DNA of 64,000 bases from Oceanicola sp. (GTDB lineage: Bacteria > Pseudomonadota > Alphaproteobacteria > Rhodobacterales > Rhodobacteraceae): contig CP051231.1 of the NCBI GenBank assembly GCA_017792405.1, positions 3,914,062 to 3,978,061 on the forward strand, given 5' to 3'. The notes beneath the pieces are model-generated. The model was not told the origin of the DNA. It was given only the letters and a program-made list of their open reading frames with translations, and searched no databases. Positions 36,300-47,904 of this stretch are shown here, piece by piece (within the stretch, counting starts at the first letter, position 1; each line of letters opens with the position of its first letter). Position numbers and translations under genes: made by a program.

Positions 36300-36780
36300 T
36301 GGTGCGGCGGCAGGACATGCGGAGATTGTCGGCCTTCTTGCCGGAGGGCGAAACGTATTCGAGCGTGAGCCGCGTGTCCGTTAGCTTGCGGACGACGTAG
36401 CGGACGTGGTGCGGCTGATCGACCTGCCGCCGCGCCCTGTCGGCCTCGGGGCCGCGCAGGCGGGTGGCCTTGCCCTCGGTGGTTACGGTGACGGTCGGCG
36501 CGAAGGTGCGCTCGACCCGCTCGGCCAGCACGTTGCCCTTGACCACGTAACGCCCGGCTGCCGAGAAGGCGATTTTGGAGGAGCCGGTCTTGCCCTTGTA
36601 GCGCAGCTTGATGCGGAAGGCCTGCCGCCCGGTGAAGCTACCATCGGCGTTGTAGGTGACGGTTCGGCCAAGGGCGGCGTTCCCTTCGCTGGCCTGACAG
36701 TTCCATGTGCCGAGAAGGCTGGCGGCAGAGAGCGGTGAGGCGGCGAGCAGAAGCGCGAGGGCGGGGGCGATCATGTTCAT
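36292..36780 (-). CDS. Small unknown secreted protein, paralogue of the neighbour
   Basis: A 162-residue protein with a signal peptide (MNMIAPALALLLAASPLSAA) and a basic mature domain beginning GTWNCQASEGNAALGRTVTY, then SFTGRQAFRIKLRYKG and a C-terminal SCRRTN. It shares the G-x-W-x-C pattern, a beta-rich middle and a late Cys with the gene at 35835, so an intramolecular disulfide is likely. An internal ATG six bases in is also possible. Function unknown. Confidence 0.7.
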   Translation of the reverse strand: MNMIAPALALLLAASPLSAASLLGTWNCQASEGNAALGRTVTYNADGSFTGRQAFRIKLRYKGKTGSSKIAFSAAGRYVVKGNVLAERVERTFAPTVTVTTEGKATRLRGPEADRARRQVDQPHHVRYVVRKLTDTRLTLEYVSPSGKKADNLRMSCRRTNG

Positions 36781-36850
36781 GCCGGGAGATTAGGCGCGGG
36801 GCCGGGCGGTGTTAACCGTTGATTCACCATGTGCGTGTCACAGTCGCGGC

Positions 36851-37612
36851 ATGACACGCGCCTTCCATGAAGCCCCGATGCCGCTGTTCGACCCGGATGA
36901 GGCCGAAGAGGTGGCCGCCGCCCTGCCTGCTGGTAAGTTGCCGAGCTACATCAAGGATCATCGCAAGCGGCTGCGGGATCGGTTTATGGCGGGCGGCGCG
37001 GCGGCGCTGCCGGATTACGAGATGCTGGAGCTGGTGCTGTTCAGGGCCATCCCGCGCCGGGACGTGAAGCCGCTGGCCCGTGCCCTGCTGGAGCGGTTCA
37101 GAGACTTCAACGGCGTGCTCTCGGCCCCGGTAGCGCGGCTGCGCGATGTGCCGGAGGTGGGCGATGCGGTGATTGCGGAGCTGAAGATCGTGGAGGCCGC
37201 GGCGCACCGGCTGGCCCGCTCCAAGGTGCTGGACAAGCAGGTCATTTCGAGCTGGGCGCAGCTGCTGGACTATTGCCGCGCCAGCATGGGCCATAGGGAG
37301 ACCGAGCAGTTCCGCGTGCTCTACCTCGACCGGCGCAATGTGCTGATTGCCGACGAGGAGCAGGCGCGGGGCACGGTAGATCATGTGCCGGTCTATCCGC
37401 GCGAGGTGGTGAAGCGAGCGCTGGAGGTGAATGCCTCGGCGCTGATCCTCGTGCACAACCATCCGAGCGGCGACCCGACGCCCTCGACGGCGGACATCGA
37501 GATGACGGAGAAGATCCGCGAGGCGGCGGATGCGCTGGGGATCACCCTGCACGACCACTTGATCGTGGGGCGGGCCAGCGAGCTGAGCTTTCGCGCGGAG
37601 GGCTACCTGTAA
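36851..37612 (+). CDS. radC: RadC/JAB-domain protein
   Basis: The 253-residue RadC-family protein has an N-terminal helix-hairpin-helix-like region (LPDYEMLELVLFRAIPRRDV, VPEVGDAVIAELK) and a C-terminal JAB/MPN domain with the JAMM metal site HNHPSGDPTPSTAD (H-x-H-x7-S-x2-D). It is annotated as a DNA-repair protein, but its biochemical role is unproved. The ATG at 36851 gives MTRAFHEAPM; a longer reading starts at 36809. A hairpin follows the stop. Confidence 0.9.
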   Translation: MTRAFHEAPMPLFDPDEAEEVAAALPAGKLPSYIKDHRKRLRDRFMAGGAAALPDYEMLELVLFRAIPRRDVKPLARALLERFRDFNGVLSAPVARLRDVPEVGDAVIAELKIVEAAAHRLARSKVLDKQVISSWAQLLDYCRASMGHRETEQFRVLYLDRRNVLIADEEQARGTVDHVPVYPREVVKRALEVNASALILVHNHPSGDPTPSTADIEMTEKIREAADALGITLHDHLIVGRASELSFRAEGYL

Positions 37613-37616
37613 TGCG

Positions 37617-37644
37617 AAAGGGCGCCGCTGCGGCGATGCCCTTT
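37617..37644 (+). terminator. Hairpin terminator after radC
   Basis: AAAGGGC (37617-37623) pairs with GCCCTTT (37638-37644) and an inner GCCGC/GCGGC-like stem strengthens it. It lies between the convergent radC and the frameshifted envelope gene and may serve both. Confidence 0.6.
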
Positions 37645-37667
37645 GTTGGTGTGGTTGCGCGGGCCGG

Positions 37668-38631
37668 TTACTCGGCGGAGGCGAGCCGGATCTCGGGAAG
37701 GATGCCGGAGAAGACCAAAAACTCGCCCTCGGCCTCGCAGCCGGGCATGGTGACCGAGAGCGCGTGGGGCGCGAAGCCATCGGCGCCCTTGCGGAGCACC
37801 TTGGCCTGCACCTCGCGGCCGCAGTTGGCGGCGGTCACCTCGGCCTCGACGGTGAGGCTGACGGAGCCGCCTGCGGCGAGCGGATAGCTGTAGACTTCGG
37901 CCATGCGGGCGCGGGGCGCGTCGGCGGAGCCCAGAAGGGTGATGAAGCCGCCTTCACCTGCCGTGGCGCGGGAGGGGCCTGCAGGGGCGGAGGCATCGAC
38001 ATGGCCCTCGGTGCCGAATTCGGCGCCGTTCTCGAAGGCATGAAGCGCGACGCCGCCCGTGCCCTCCCAAGTGAGGGCGGTGCGGTTGAAGTCATCCACG
38101 CCGGGCACGAGGGCGAGGGCGGTGGCGCGCTCGCCAAGGGGGAAGCTGGCCTCGAAGCTCGCATTGGCGGCAAGCGCGGGCACATCGACCACGAGGCCGC
38201 CCTCGTTGTTGGTCACCTCGGTAAAGGTGAGCGGGCCGTGGGTGAAGGTCACCAGCTCGCCGGGGTTGCAGGGTGCGGTGAGCGCGAGGCGAACCATTGC
38301 GGCGGGCTGCGGCTTGGCGCTGAGAGAGACGGTGCAATCTTGCGCGGTTTCGGTCTCGCCGGTGGCCGTGGCGTCGCCCGTGGCGGGCGCGGCGGCGGCC
38401 TCGGGCATCGGCTCGGACGGCGTGCGCGATTGCAGCGCTGGCATCGGCAGCACGGAGGCGGAGCGGGTCACGCCCACGGCGGGCTGCTCGGCGGGCTTGG
38501 CGAGTTGCGGTGCGGGCGCAAGGCCGGCCTCTTCCTCGGCGGGGGCCGGAGCGGAGAAACGGGCCCAGTGCAATTGCAAACACGGAGCCAGCCGTCATCA
38601 GCCGCTTTTTCAGCTTGGACTCAATCTTCAT
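37668..38631 (-). pseudogene. Unknown envelope protein with an apparent single-base frameshift
   Basis: The ATG at 38631, with a GGAGGG box, opens MKIESKLKKRLMTAGSVFAI, a good N-terminal signal/anchor, but the frame then degenerates into Arg-rich text. The long frame (37668-38579) starts without such a signal, as QLHWARFSAPAPAEEEAG. The joined length is one base over a multiple of three. Removing one base in GGGCCC (38561-38566) would join them as IALGRFSAPAPAEEE. The mature part has a Pro/Ala-rich stretch, then beta-rich domains with four cysteines (QDCTVSLSA, APCNPGE, ANCGREV, MPGCEAEG). A Rhodobacterales family is likely but not named here. Either a sequencing error or a real pseudogene. 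Confidence 0.6.
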
Positions 38632-38804
38632 CGTTCCCTCCGTCACCCATCCCGTCACCCAATCGGGGATCATGGGGGAAACATTTAACGACAGAGTTGG
38701 GCGCGGACGGGGCGCGAATGGGCCATTTGTGGCCGTGGCGGGGCCGGGGCGTTGCAGGATGTTGAGGGCGCGGGCTGAAAAGGCCGCGACATATGGGAAA
38801 ACGC

Positions 38805-38834
38805 AAATGGGGCGGCCTTATCGCCGCCCCATTT
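38805..38834. terminator. Bidirectional hairpin after secA
   Basis: AAATGGGGCGGC and GCCGCCCCATTT form a perfect 12-bp stem with loop CTTATC. On the secA strand it is followed by GCGTTTT, on the plus strand by GTTGTTT. It lies 25 bases beyond the secA stop. Confidence 0.75.
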
Positions 38835-38858
38835 GTTGTTTCGCTCTGGTGGGCAATC

Positions 38859-41591
<2,733 letters not shown>

Positions 41592-41772
41592 ATTCTCTCC
41601 GCTCGCCCTGCCTTGACGGTTTTGTGTGGCTGATCGCGCTTGCCGCCCTTCGCCTGCCCCCATAGAAACGCGGGCAGAGAAACGGGCTTGCGCCTTGGAA
41701 CACAAGGCGATGTAAGACCCGAGACCCATAGTGTCAACGCCGCCGCAGGGGCGGCTGAGCAGGAGTAGATGT

Positions 41773-42672
41773 ATGACCTTCCCCAAGATGATCGCGCTGG
41801 GTGCCATGCTGGCCGTTGGCCTCGGTGCCGGTGCGACGGCGCAGGAAGCGGAAGAGGCGGCCCCCGAGGCGACGGAAGAGGCTGCGACCGAGGCTGCGGT
41901 TGATGTGACCGCAGAGACCGTTGTGGCGACCGTGGCCGGTGTGGACATTACCGTTGGCCACATGATCGTGGCCCGCAAGAGCCTGCCCGAGCAATACGCC
42001 CAGCTGCCGCCGGAGGTGCTCTGGGAGGGGATTCTCGAGCAGCTGGTACAGCAGACCGCGCTGGCCAGCGAGGCGGGTGAGCCGAGCAAGGAGACCGTGC
42101 TGGTGCTGGAAAACCAGCGCAGCGGCTACCTCGCTGGCGACGTGCTGGAGGCCGCCGCGATGGCCGCCGTGACCGATGAGGCGCTGGAGGCCAAGTACAA
42201 CGAGCTTTATGCCGATGCCGAGCCGCAGCGCGAGTGGAACGCCGCCCATATCCTCGTGGAAACCGAGGAAGAGGCGCAGGCGGTGAAGGAAGAGGTCGAG
42301 GGTGGCGCCGATTTTGCCGAGGTGGCCAAGGTCAAATCCACCGGCCCCTCCGGCCCCAATGGTGGTGCGCTGGGCTGGTTTGGTGCCGGCATGATGGTGC
42401 CCGAGTTTGAGACTGCCGTTATGGCGATGAAGGCCGGTGAGGTGAGCGCCCCGGTGCAGACCCAATTCGGCTGGCATGTGATCAAGCTCAATGAGACCCG
42501 CCTGAAGGACAAGCCCGACATGGCCGCGGTGAAGGACCAGCTGACCGAAGAGGTGCAGCGCGCCGCCGTGGACGAGGTGATTGCCTCTGCCGTGGAGAAG
42601 GCCGGTGTGGAAAAGGCCGAGGGCGAGATCCCGGCTGCCGTTCTCAACGACTTCAGCCTTCTGGAGGACTGA
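41773..42672 (+). CDS. Exported parvulin-type peptidyl-prolyl isomerase
   Basis: A 299-residue periplasmic PpiC/SurA-like isomerase. A signal peptide (MTFPKMIALGAMLAVGLGAG, cleaved about residue 23) precedes an acidic Glu/Ala-rich linker and a SurA-N-like helical region. The parvulin domain then runs from about residue 155 (NAAHILVETEEEAQAVKEEV, GGALGWFGAGMMVPEFETAV, PVQTQFGWHVIKLNE). It should help fold exported proteins, fitting its place beside secA. Its TGA shares one base with the argJ ATG. Confidence 0.9.
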   Translation: MTFPKMIALGAMLAVGLGAGATAQEAEEAAPEATEEAATEAAVDVTAETVVATVAGVDITVGHMIVARKSLPEQYAQLPPEVLWEGILEQLVQQTALASEAGEPSKETVLVLENQRSGYLAGDVLEAAAMAAVTDEALEAKYNELYADAEPQREWNAAHILVETEEEAQAVKEEVEGGADFAEVAKVKSTGPSGPNGGALGWFGAGMMVPEFETAVMAMKAGEVSAPVQTQFGWHVIKLNETRLKDKPDMAAVKDQLTEEVQRAAVDEVIASAVEKAGVEKAEGEIPAAVLNDFSLLED

Positions 42673-43895
42673 TGGGCAAGTACCCCGTTTCGCCGCTGGC
42701 GCCCGAGAGCTTCCCCGATCTGCCAGTGATCGGGGGGGTGAAGTTTGCCGCCGTAGAGGCCGGGGTGCGCTACACGGGCCGGCTCGACGTGATGCTGGCC
42801 CTGCTCGACCCGGGCAGCGTGGTGGCGGGGGTGTTCACCCGTTCGGCCACCCGCTCCGCTCCGGTGCGGGACTGCGAGGCGAAGATCCGCAAGGTGAGCG
42901 ACGCGGGGGCGGCCATTCTGGTGAACTCCGGCAACTCCAACGCCTTCACCGGCGGAGCCGGGCAAGAGAGCGTGGAGGCCATTTGCGCCGCGGTGGCCGA
43001 GGCGGCGGATGTGCCGAAGGGCCGCGTGTTCACCGCTTCGACCGGGGTGATCGGCGAGCGGCTGCCGCATGACCGGATCACCGGCAAGCTCGGCGAGCTG
43101 GTGGATGGTCTCGACGAAGGCGGCATCGAGTTGGCGGCCAAGGCGATCATGACCACCGACACTTTTGCCAAGGGCTCCACCCGCGAGGTGGCGCTGAAGG
43201 GCGGGACGGTGAGGATTGCCGGGATCGCCAAGGGCTCTGGCATGATCGCGCCGGATATGGCGACGATGCTGGTCTATATATTCACCGATGCGAAGATCAG
43301 CCGCGATGCGCTGCAGAGCATGGTGAGCTGCCACAACGAGACCACCTTCAACGCGATCACGGTGGATGGCGATACCTCCACCTCCGACACGCTGATCTGT
43401 GCCGCGACCGGCGCCTCGGGCGTGGAGTGCGACCAGAGCGAGGAGTTCGAGGCGGCACTGGCCGAGGTGATGAAAGACCTCGCCCATCAGGTGGTGAAGG
43501 ACGGCGAAGGCGCGACCAAGTTCGTGGCCGTGAAGGTCACCGGGGCGGCCCATGACGCCGATGCCAAGCGGGTGGCAATGAGCATCGCCAACTCGCCGCT
43601 GGTGAAGACCGCGATTGCGGGCGAAGACCCGAACTGGGGCCGGATCGTGATGGCCGTGGGCAAGAGCGGCGCCGAGGCCGACCGCGACAAGCTGACCATC
43701 AAGTTCGGCGAGGTGCTGGTGGCCGAGAACGGCTGGGTGGCACCGGGCTACTCCGAGGAGCAGGGCGCGGGCTACATGAAGCTGCCCGAGCTGGTCATCC
43801 GGGTCGACATGGGGCTGGGCAAGGGCCGGTTCACCGCCTGGACCTGTGACCTGACGCATCAATACATCTCGATCAACGCCGATTACCGGTCGTGA
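42672..43895 (+). CDS. argJ: Glutamate N-acetyltransferase / amino-acid acetyltransferase ArgJ
   Basis: ArgJ recycles the acetyl group from N-acetylornithine to glutamate in arginine synthesis. The 407-residue precursor self-cleaves at the conserved GSGMIAPDMATMLVYIFTDA site, with the Thr of MATM as nucleophile and new N-terminus. VNSGNSNAFTGGAGQESVEA and VGKSGAEADRD also fit the family. It is translationally coupled to the parvulin gene and to mutT. Confidence 0.96.
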   Translation: MGKYPVSPLAPESFPDLPVIGGVKFAAVEAGVRYTGRLDVMLALLDPGSVVAGVFTRSATRSAPVRDCEAKIRKVSDAGAAILVNSGNSNAFTGGAGQESVEAICAAVAEAADVPKGRVFTASTGVIGERLPHDRITGKLGELVDGLDEGGIELAAKAIMTTDTFAKGSTREVALKGGTVRIAGIAKGSGMIAPDMATMLVYIFTDAKISRDALQSMVSCHNETTFNAITVDGDTSTSDTLICAATGASGVECDQSEEFEAALAEVMKDLAHQVVKDGEGATKFVAVKVTGAAHDADAKRVAMSIANSPLVKTAIAGEDPNWGRIVMAVGKSGAEADRDKLTIKFGEVLVAENGWVAPGYSEEQGAGYMKLPELVIRVDMGLGKGRFTAWTCDLTHQYISINADYRS

Positions 43896-44290
43896 AGGTC
43901 GTTCTGGTCGCTGCCGTCGCGCTGATTGACGTGGATGGGCGGGTGCTGCTGGCGCAGCGCCCGGAAGGCAAGAGCATGGCCGGGCTTTGGGAGTTTCCGG
44001 GCGGCAAGGTGGAGCCGGGGGAGACGCCGGAGGCGGCGCTGATCCGCGAGTTGCACGAAGAGCTGGGGATCGAGACGTGGGAGAGCTGCCTGGCGCCGCT
44101 CACCTTTGCCTCGCATGGCTACCACGACTTCCATCTGCTGATGCCGCTGTTTGCCTGCCGCAAGTGGGGCGGCACCCCGCAGGGGCGGGAGGGGCAGGTG
44201 CTGAAGTGGGCGCGGGCGAGTGAACTGCGCGACTACCCGATGCCGCCTGCGGATGTGCCGCTGATTCCGATTCTGCGCGACTGGCTTTGA
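43892..44290 (+). CDS. mutT: MutT-type Nudix hydrolase
   Basis: The 132-residue Nudix enzyme, probably 8-oxo-dGTP pyrophosphatase, keeps oxidised guanine out of DNA. The Nudix box is exact: GGKVEPGETPEAALIRELHE followed by ELGI. VVLVAAVALIDVDGRVLLAQ opens it. A GTG start overlaps the argJ TGA by four bases (GTGA). Size and order match many Rhodobacteraceae. Confidence 0.92.
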   Translation: MKVVLVAAVALIDVDGRVLLAQRPEGKSMAGLWEFPGGKVEPGETPEAALIRELHEELGIETWESCLAPLTFASHGYHDFHLLMPLFACRKWGGTPQGREGQVLKWARASELRDYPMPPADVPLIPILRDWL

Positions 44291-44340
44291 CCGGGCCGAT
44301 GGCGGACCTTTGCCAAAGGATTTGACCGGAATCGATGCGC

Positions 44341-44393
44341 GGATTTCCGCGAAGTGCCCGAAATTTGGGCGGAAATCCTGAATGCACGTTCAG
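44341..44393. repeat. Nested inverted repeats upstream of the 45-residue ORF
   Basis: GGATTTCCGC (44341-44350) and GCGGAAATCC (44369-44378) form a perfect ten-base inverted repeat. CTGAA-TGCACG-TTCAG (44378-44393) follows directly. They lie 70-120 bases before the small ORF and could be an operator, or a terminator of mutT without a T tract. Confidence 0.5.
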
Positions 44394-44461
44394 ATTGTAA
44401 GTGATCCTTAAACGATTATCGGCTAGCTTCACCCAAGGTTAAGCCACCGCGGGGAGTGAAC

Positions 44462-44599
44462 ATGCTACGTACAATTGTTCTGGGAAGCTGTGTTTCGGTT
44501 CAGGGCACCTTTGTGAAGGCGCTCGCTGACGGGCGGGTTGTGGTGCGTGTGGGCGCACGGGACTTTACCGGCCGTCCAGTGGATGCCGTAGCCGCCTGA
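44462..44599 (+). CDS. Small 45-residue protein, Rhodobacterales type
   Basis: The ORF encodes MLRTIVLGSCVSVQGTFVKA, then LADGRVVVRVGARDFTGRPV and ending DAVAA. It is a tight beta-strand-rich protein resembling short conserved Rhodobacterales proteins of unknown function. A GGGGAG box lies before the ATG, the codon use is like its neighbours, and a terminator hairpin follows at 44629. It stands alone in a 600-base gap between mutT and infB. No domain is recognised. Confidence 0.75.
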   Translation: MLRTIVLGSCVSVQGTFVKALADGRVVVRVGARDFTGRPVDAVAA

Positions 44600-44628
44600 G
44601 CAGGCCCGCAAGTGTGAGACGTTTGAAC

Positions 44629-44657
44629 AGCCCGCGTTGGGGACGACGCGGGCTTTA
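44629..44657 (+). terminator. Intrinsic terminator after the 45-residue ORF
   Basis: AGCCCGCG (44629-44636) pairs with CGCGGGCT (44647-44654), followed by TTTA. It lies 30 bases beyond the stop. The next 180 bases (44658-44838) hold no recognisable gene or RNA. Confidence 0.7.
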
Positions 44658-44838
44658 TGCTGCTTGGGAGCTGGGTGAGGAGCCGCTGACGGCGTGCTGA
44701 TGGCAGGAGCCGATGGGCTCAAGCCACGCCTGTTAGGGCCATTATCAGCAAACTCAGCACCGAGTCCGCCGCCGTGATCCTAGGACTGCAGACCTCGAAT
44801 AGCGGCTTGAGGACGTGACAGGCCCCGCCATAAAGGCA

Positions 44839-44861
44839 GACCGGGGCGCGTGGCCCCGGTC
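44839..44861 (-). terminator. Terminator of the rimP-nusA-ylxR-infB operon
   Basis: The perfect nine-base-pair stem GACCGGGGC / GCCCCGGTC has a five-base loop, 35 bases beyond the infB stop. The T run after it is weak (TGCCTTTATGG). Confidence 0.6.
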
Positions 44862-44895
44862 AAATCCTTGATCGATGTCTTGAAAGGTCGAGCGC

Positions 44896-47255
44896 TTAGA
44901 GCGTCCGCTCGACTTCCTTGCGGGTGAAAATCTCGATGACATCGCCTTCGCGGATGTCGTCGTAGTTCTCGAAGGCCATACCGCATTCCTGACCGGAGAT
45001 GACCTCGGACACTTCGTCCTTGAAGCGCTTGAGCGTCTTCAGCGTGCCTTCGTGGATCACCACATCGTCGCGCAGCAGGCGCACACCGGCGGAGCGGCGG
45101 GCAACGCCCTCGGTCACGAGACAGCCGGCAACCTTGCCGACGCCGGTGACCTTGAAGACTTCGCGGATCTGCGCGTAGCCGATGAAATCCTCCTGGATTT
45201 CGGCGGAGAGCAGGCCGGAGGCCGCGGCTTTCACGTCATCCACGAGGTCGTAGATCACCGAGTAGTAGCGGATCTCGACACCCTTCTGGTTGGCGGCCTG
45301 ACGCGCGGGCGCGTTGGCCCGGACGTTGAAGCCGATGACCGGCGCGCCGGAGGCTTCGGCAAGGCCGATGTCGCTCTCGGTGATGGCGCCGACGCCGTAG
45401 TGCAGCACGCGCACGCGGACCTCGTCGTTGCCGATCTTCTCCATCGCCTGGATGATCGCCTCGGCAGAACCCTGCACGTCGGCCTTCACCACGATGGGAA
45501 GCTCGGAAACGTCCTTGTCGTCCTTGGCCTTCTGCATCAGCTGCTCAAGGGTGGTCGCGGCACCGGCGGCGGCGCGTTTTTCCTTGGCGGCGTTCTCACG
45601 ATACTCGGCAATCTCGCGGGCCTGCGCCTCGGAGGAGACCACGTTGAGCACATCGCCGGCCTCGGGCGTGCCGTTGAGGCCAAGCACCTCGACGGGCACG
45701 GAGGGGCCAGCCTCGGCCACCCGCTCGCCCTTGTCGTTGACCAGCGCGCGGACCTTGCCCCACTGCTCGCCGACGACGAAGATGTCGCCCTGCTTGAGCG
45801 TGCCGTTCTGCACCAGAACTGTGGCGACGGGGCCGCGGCCCACATCGAGTTGGGCTTCGATCACGGCACCCTGCGCGGCGCGCTCAGGGTTGGCCTTGAG
45901 TTCGAGCACCTCGGCTTGAAGCGCGATGGCTTCGAGCAGTTCATCAAGGCCCTGCCCGGTGTGGGCGGAGACTTCGACATCCTGCACATCGCCCGACATG
46001 GCCTCGACGATCACTTCGTGCTGAAGCAGATCGGTGCGGACCTTCTGGGCGTTAGCGGCGGGCAGATCGATCTTGTTAATCGCCACGATCATCGGCACAC
46101 CGGCGGCCTTGGCGTGGTTGATGGCTTCGATGGTCTGCGGCATCACCGCGTCATCGGCGGCCACCACGAGCACCACGATATCGGTCACCTGCGCACCGCG
46201 GGCACGCATGGAGGTGAAGGCGGCGTGGCCGGGCGTGTCGAGGAACGACAGAACGGCGCCGCTCTCGGTTGTCACCTGATAAGCACCGATGTGCTGGGTG
46301 ATCCCGCCTGCCTCGCCGGCCACGACCTTGGCGTCGCGGATGGCATCGAGCAGCGAGGTTTTGCCGTGGTCGACGTGGCCCATGATGGTGATCACGGGTG
46401 CGCGCGGCTTGAGATCTTCTTCCTTGTCGTCGGCGGTCTCGATGACCTGCTCCACGTCGGCGTCCGACACGCGGACGACCTTGTGGCCGAACTCTTCGAT
46501 GATCAGCTCGGCGGTGTCGGCGTCGATCACCTGGTTCTGGGAGACCATCATGCCGTTCTGCATGAGCGCCTTCACCACCTCGGCGACGCGCTCGGCCATG
46601 CGGTTGGCCAGTTCGGAGACAACGATGGTTTCCGGCAGCTGAACGTCGCGCACGACCTTCTCGCGGTTGTCACCGCCGCCCAGAGCCTTCTGGCGGGCGC
46701 GTTCCTGCTTGCGCTTCATCGCGGCCAGCGAGCGCTGACGCCCGCCTTCGCCGCCCGAGAGCGCCTGGTTCAGGGTGAGCTTGCCGGAGCGGCGGCCTTT
46801 TCGCGGGCCTTCGCCTCTTCGGCCTCGCGCTTCTTGCGGGCGTCTTCTTCTTCTTTCGCCTTCAGGGCTTCCTGGCGTTCGCGCTCTTCACGCTCCTTCG
46901 CCTCGGCCTCTTCACGGCGGCGCTGGCGCTCGGCCTCGCGCTCTTTCTCTTCGGCTTCGCGGCGCTTGGCCTCTTCAGCCTCGGTCGCCTTGGCGGCGGC
47001 GAGGGCCTTCAGCCGGCGCTCCATCTCGGCGTCGGAGATGCCTGCGGGGCGCTTGGACGGATCGGAAGCGGCACCCGCTGCAGCAGCGGCGCCGGCGCCA
47101 GCCGTGGGCGCACCGGGCTTGGGCACCACAACGCGCTTGCGCTTGGTTTCCACCACGACGTTTTTCGTGCGTCCGTGCGAGAAGCTCTGCTTCACTTGTC
47201 CGGAGCGCGGGCCGCCGCGCAGCCCAAGGGTCTTTTTGCCGTCACTATCGCTCAT
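44896..47255 (-). CDS. infB: Translation initiation factor IF-2 (with an apparent frameshift)
   Basis: IF-2 places initiator tRNA on the 30S subunit with GTP. The N-terminal part begins MSDSDGKKTLGLRGGPRSGQ (ATG at 47255) and has a long Glu/Arg/Ala-rich coiled segment ending AREKAAAPASSP at a stop at 46770. The frame then continues as RRSGKLTLNQALSGGEGG and MKRKQERARQKALGGG (44896-46719), with the G domain GHVDHGKTSLLDAI, DTPGHAAFT and NKIDLP. The joined length is 2360 bases, one short of 787 codons, so one base seems missing near 46785-46806. Since infB is essential, a sequence error is likeliest. An internal start at 46719 would still give the whole G domain. Confidence 0.93.
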
Positions 47256-47883
47256 GCGATGTTCGTCCTTTCCGGGGCGTATCCCCGCTTTCTTCGCGCA
47301 AAGCGCCAAGCTTTGCGGCGTCTTCTACAACACGCTTCGTGAGTCCACCAGACGCAAGAGCGGCGTGTATCACATGTTCCCTGCCGAATGCCAAACCGAT
47401 TTCGTTTGCGGTCAGGCAGCCCAGGAAGGTGCCCTTTCCGGGCGGAGAGCTGAGCTTCGACTTGCCCCGCTCGGAGCCGTCGGAGGCCTGGATCAGCAGC
47501 CGCGCCTCCTCGGTCAGGAGCCAGCCTTTTACCTTTTCGTATCCCGCCACCGCGCGGCCCGACTTGCGGGCGAGGGCGATGCCGTCCGTCACCCGCTTCA
47601 CAAGCAGGCGCTCGACCGTCTCGACCAGATCCTCTGGCACCTCGACCGGAGCCTTGGCGGCGCGGGCGAAGAGCTTCTTCTTCACCGCCTTCTCAAGCGC
47701 GGCGCGGCTGGGCGAAACCCAGATGCCGCGGCCCGGCAGTTTGGCCGAAATGTCGGGAACGATCTCGCCGGAGGGCCCCACGACGAAACGGACGAGGTGA
47801 GATATAGGGCGCACCTCGCCCGTTGCAATGCACTTGCGTTCGGGCGTTTCACCCTTTGTTGTATTGCGTCCGCCGCGGCTCAG
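47245..47883 (-). CDS. ylxR: YlxR-like RNA-binding protein
   Basis: A 212-residue protein. The YlxR (DUF448) domain begins ERKCIATGEVRPISHLVRFV and has LPGRGIWVSPSRAALEKAVK. A C-terminal L7Ae-like half (GTFLGCLTANEIGLAFGREH) follows. It probably binds RNA or RNase P. The conserved ERKCIATGE motif lies upstream of the GTG at 47814, and no ATG, GTG or TTG occurs between it and the nusA stop. A CTG at 47883 (giving SRGGRNTTKGETPERKC) is therefore the best start. It overlaps infB by 11 bases. Confidence 0.88.
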   Translation of the reverse strand: MSRGGRNTTKGETPERKCIATGEVRPISHLVRFVVGPSGEIVPDISAKLPGRGIWVSPSRAALEKAVKKKLFARAAKAPVEVPEDLVETVERLLVKRVTDGIALARKSGRAVAGYEKVKGWLLTEEARLLIQASDGSERGKSKLSSPPGKGTFLGCLTANEIGLAFGREHVIHAALASGGLTKRVVEDAAKLGALREESGDTPRKGRTSHER

Positions 47884-47904
47884 GCCGGTGTCCGGAGCCT
47901 GCGA

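Noticed and set aside
44658..44838. A tRNA or small RNA gene between the two terminators.
   Set aside because: No cloverleaf, CCA end or promoter pattern could be formed by eye.
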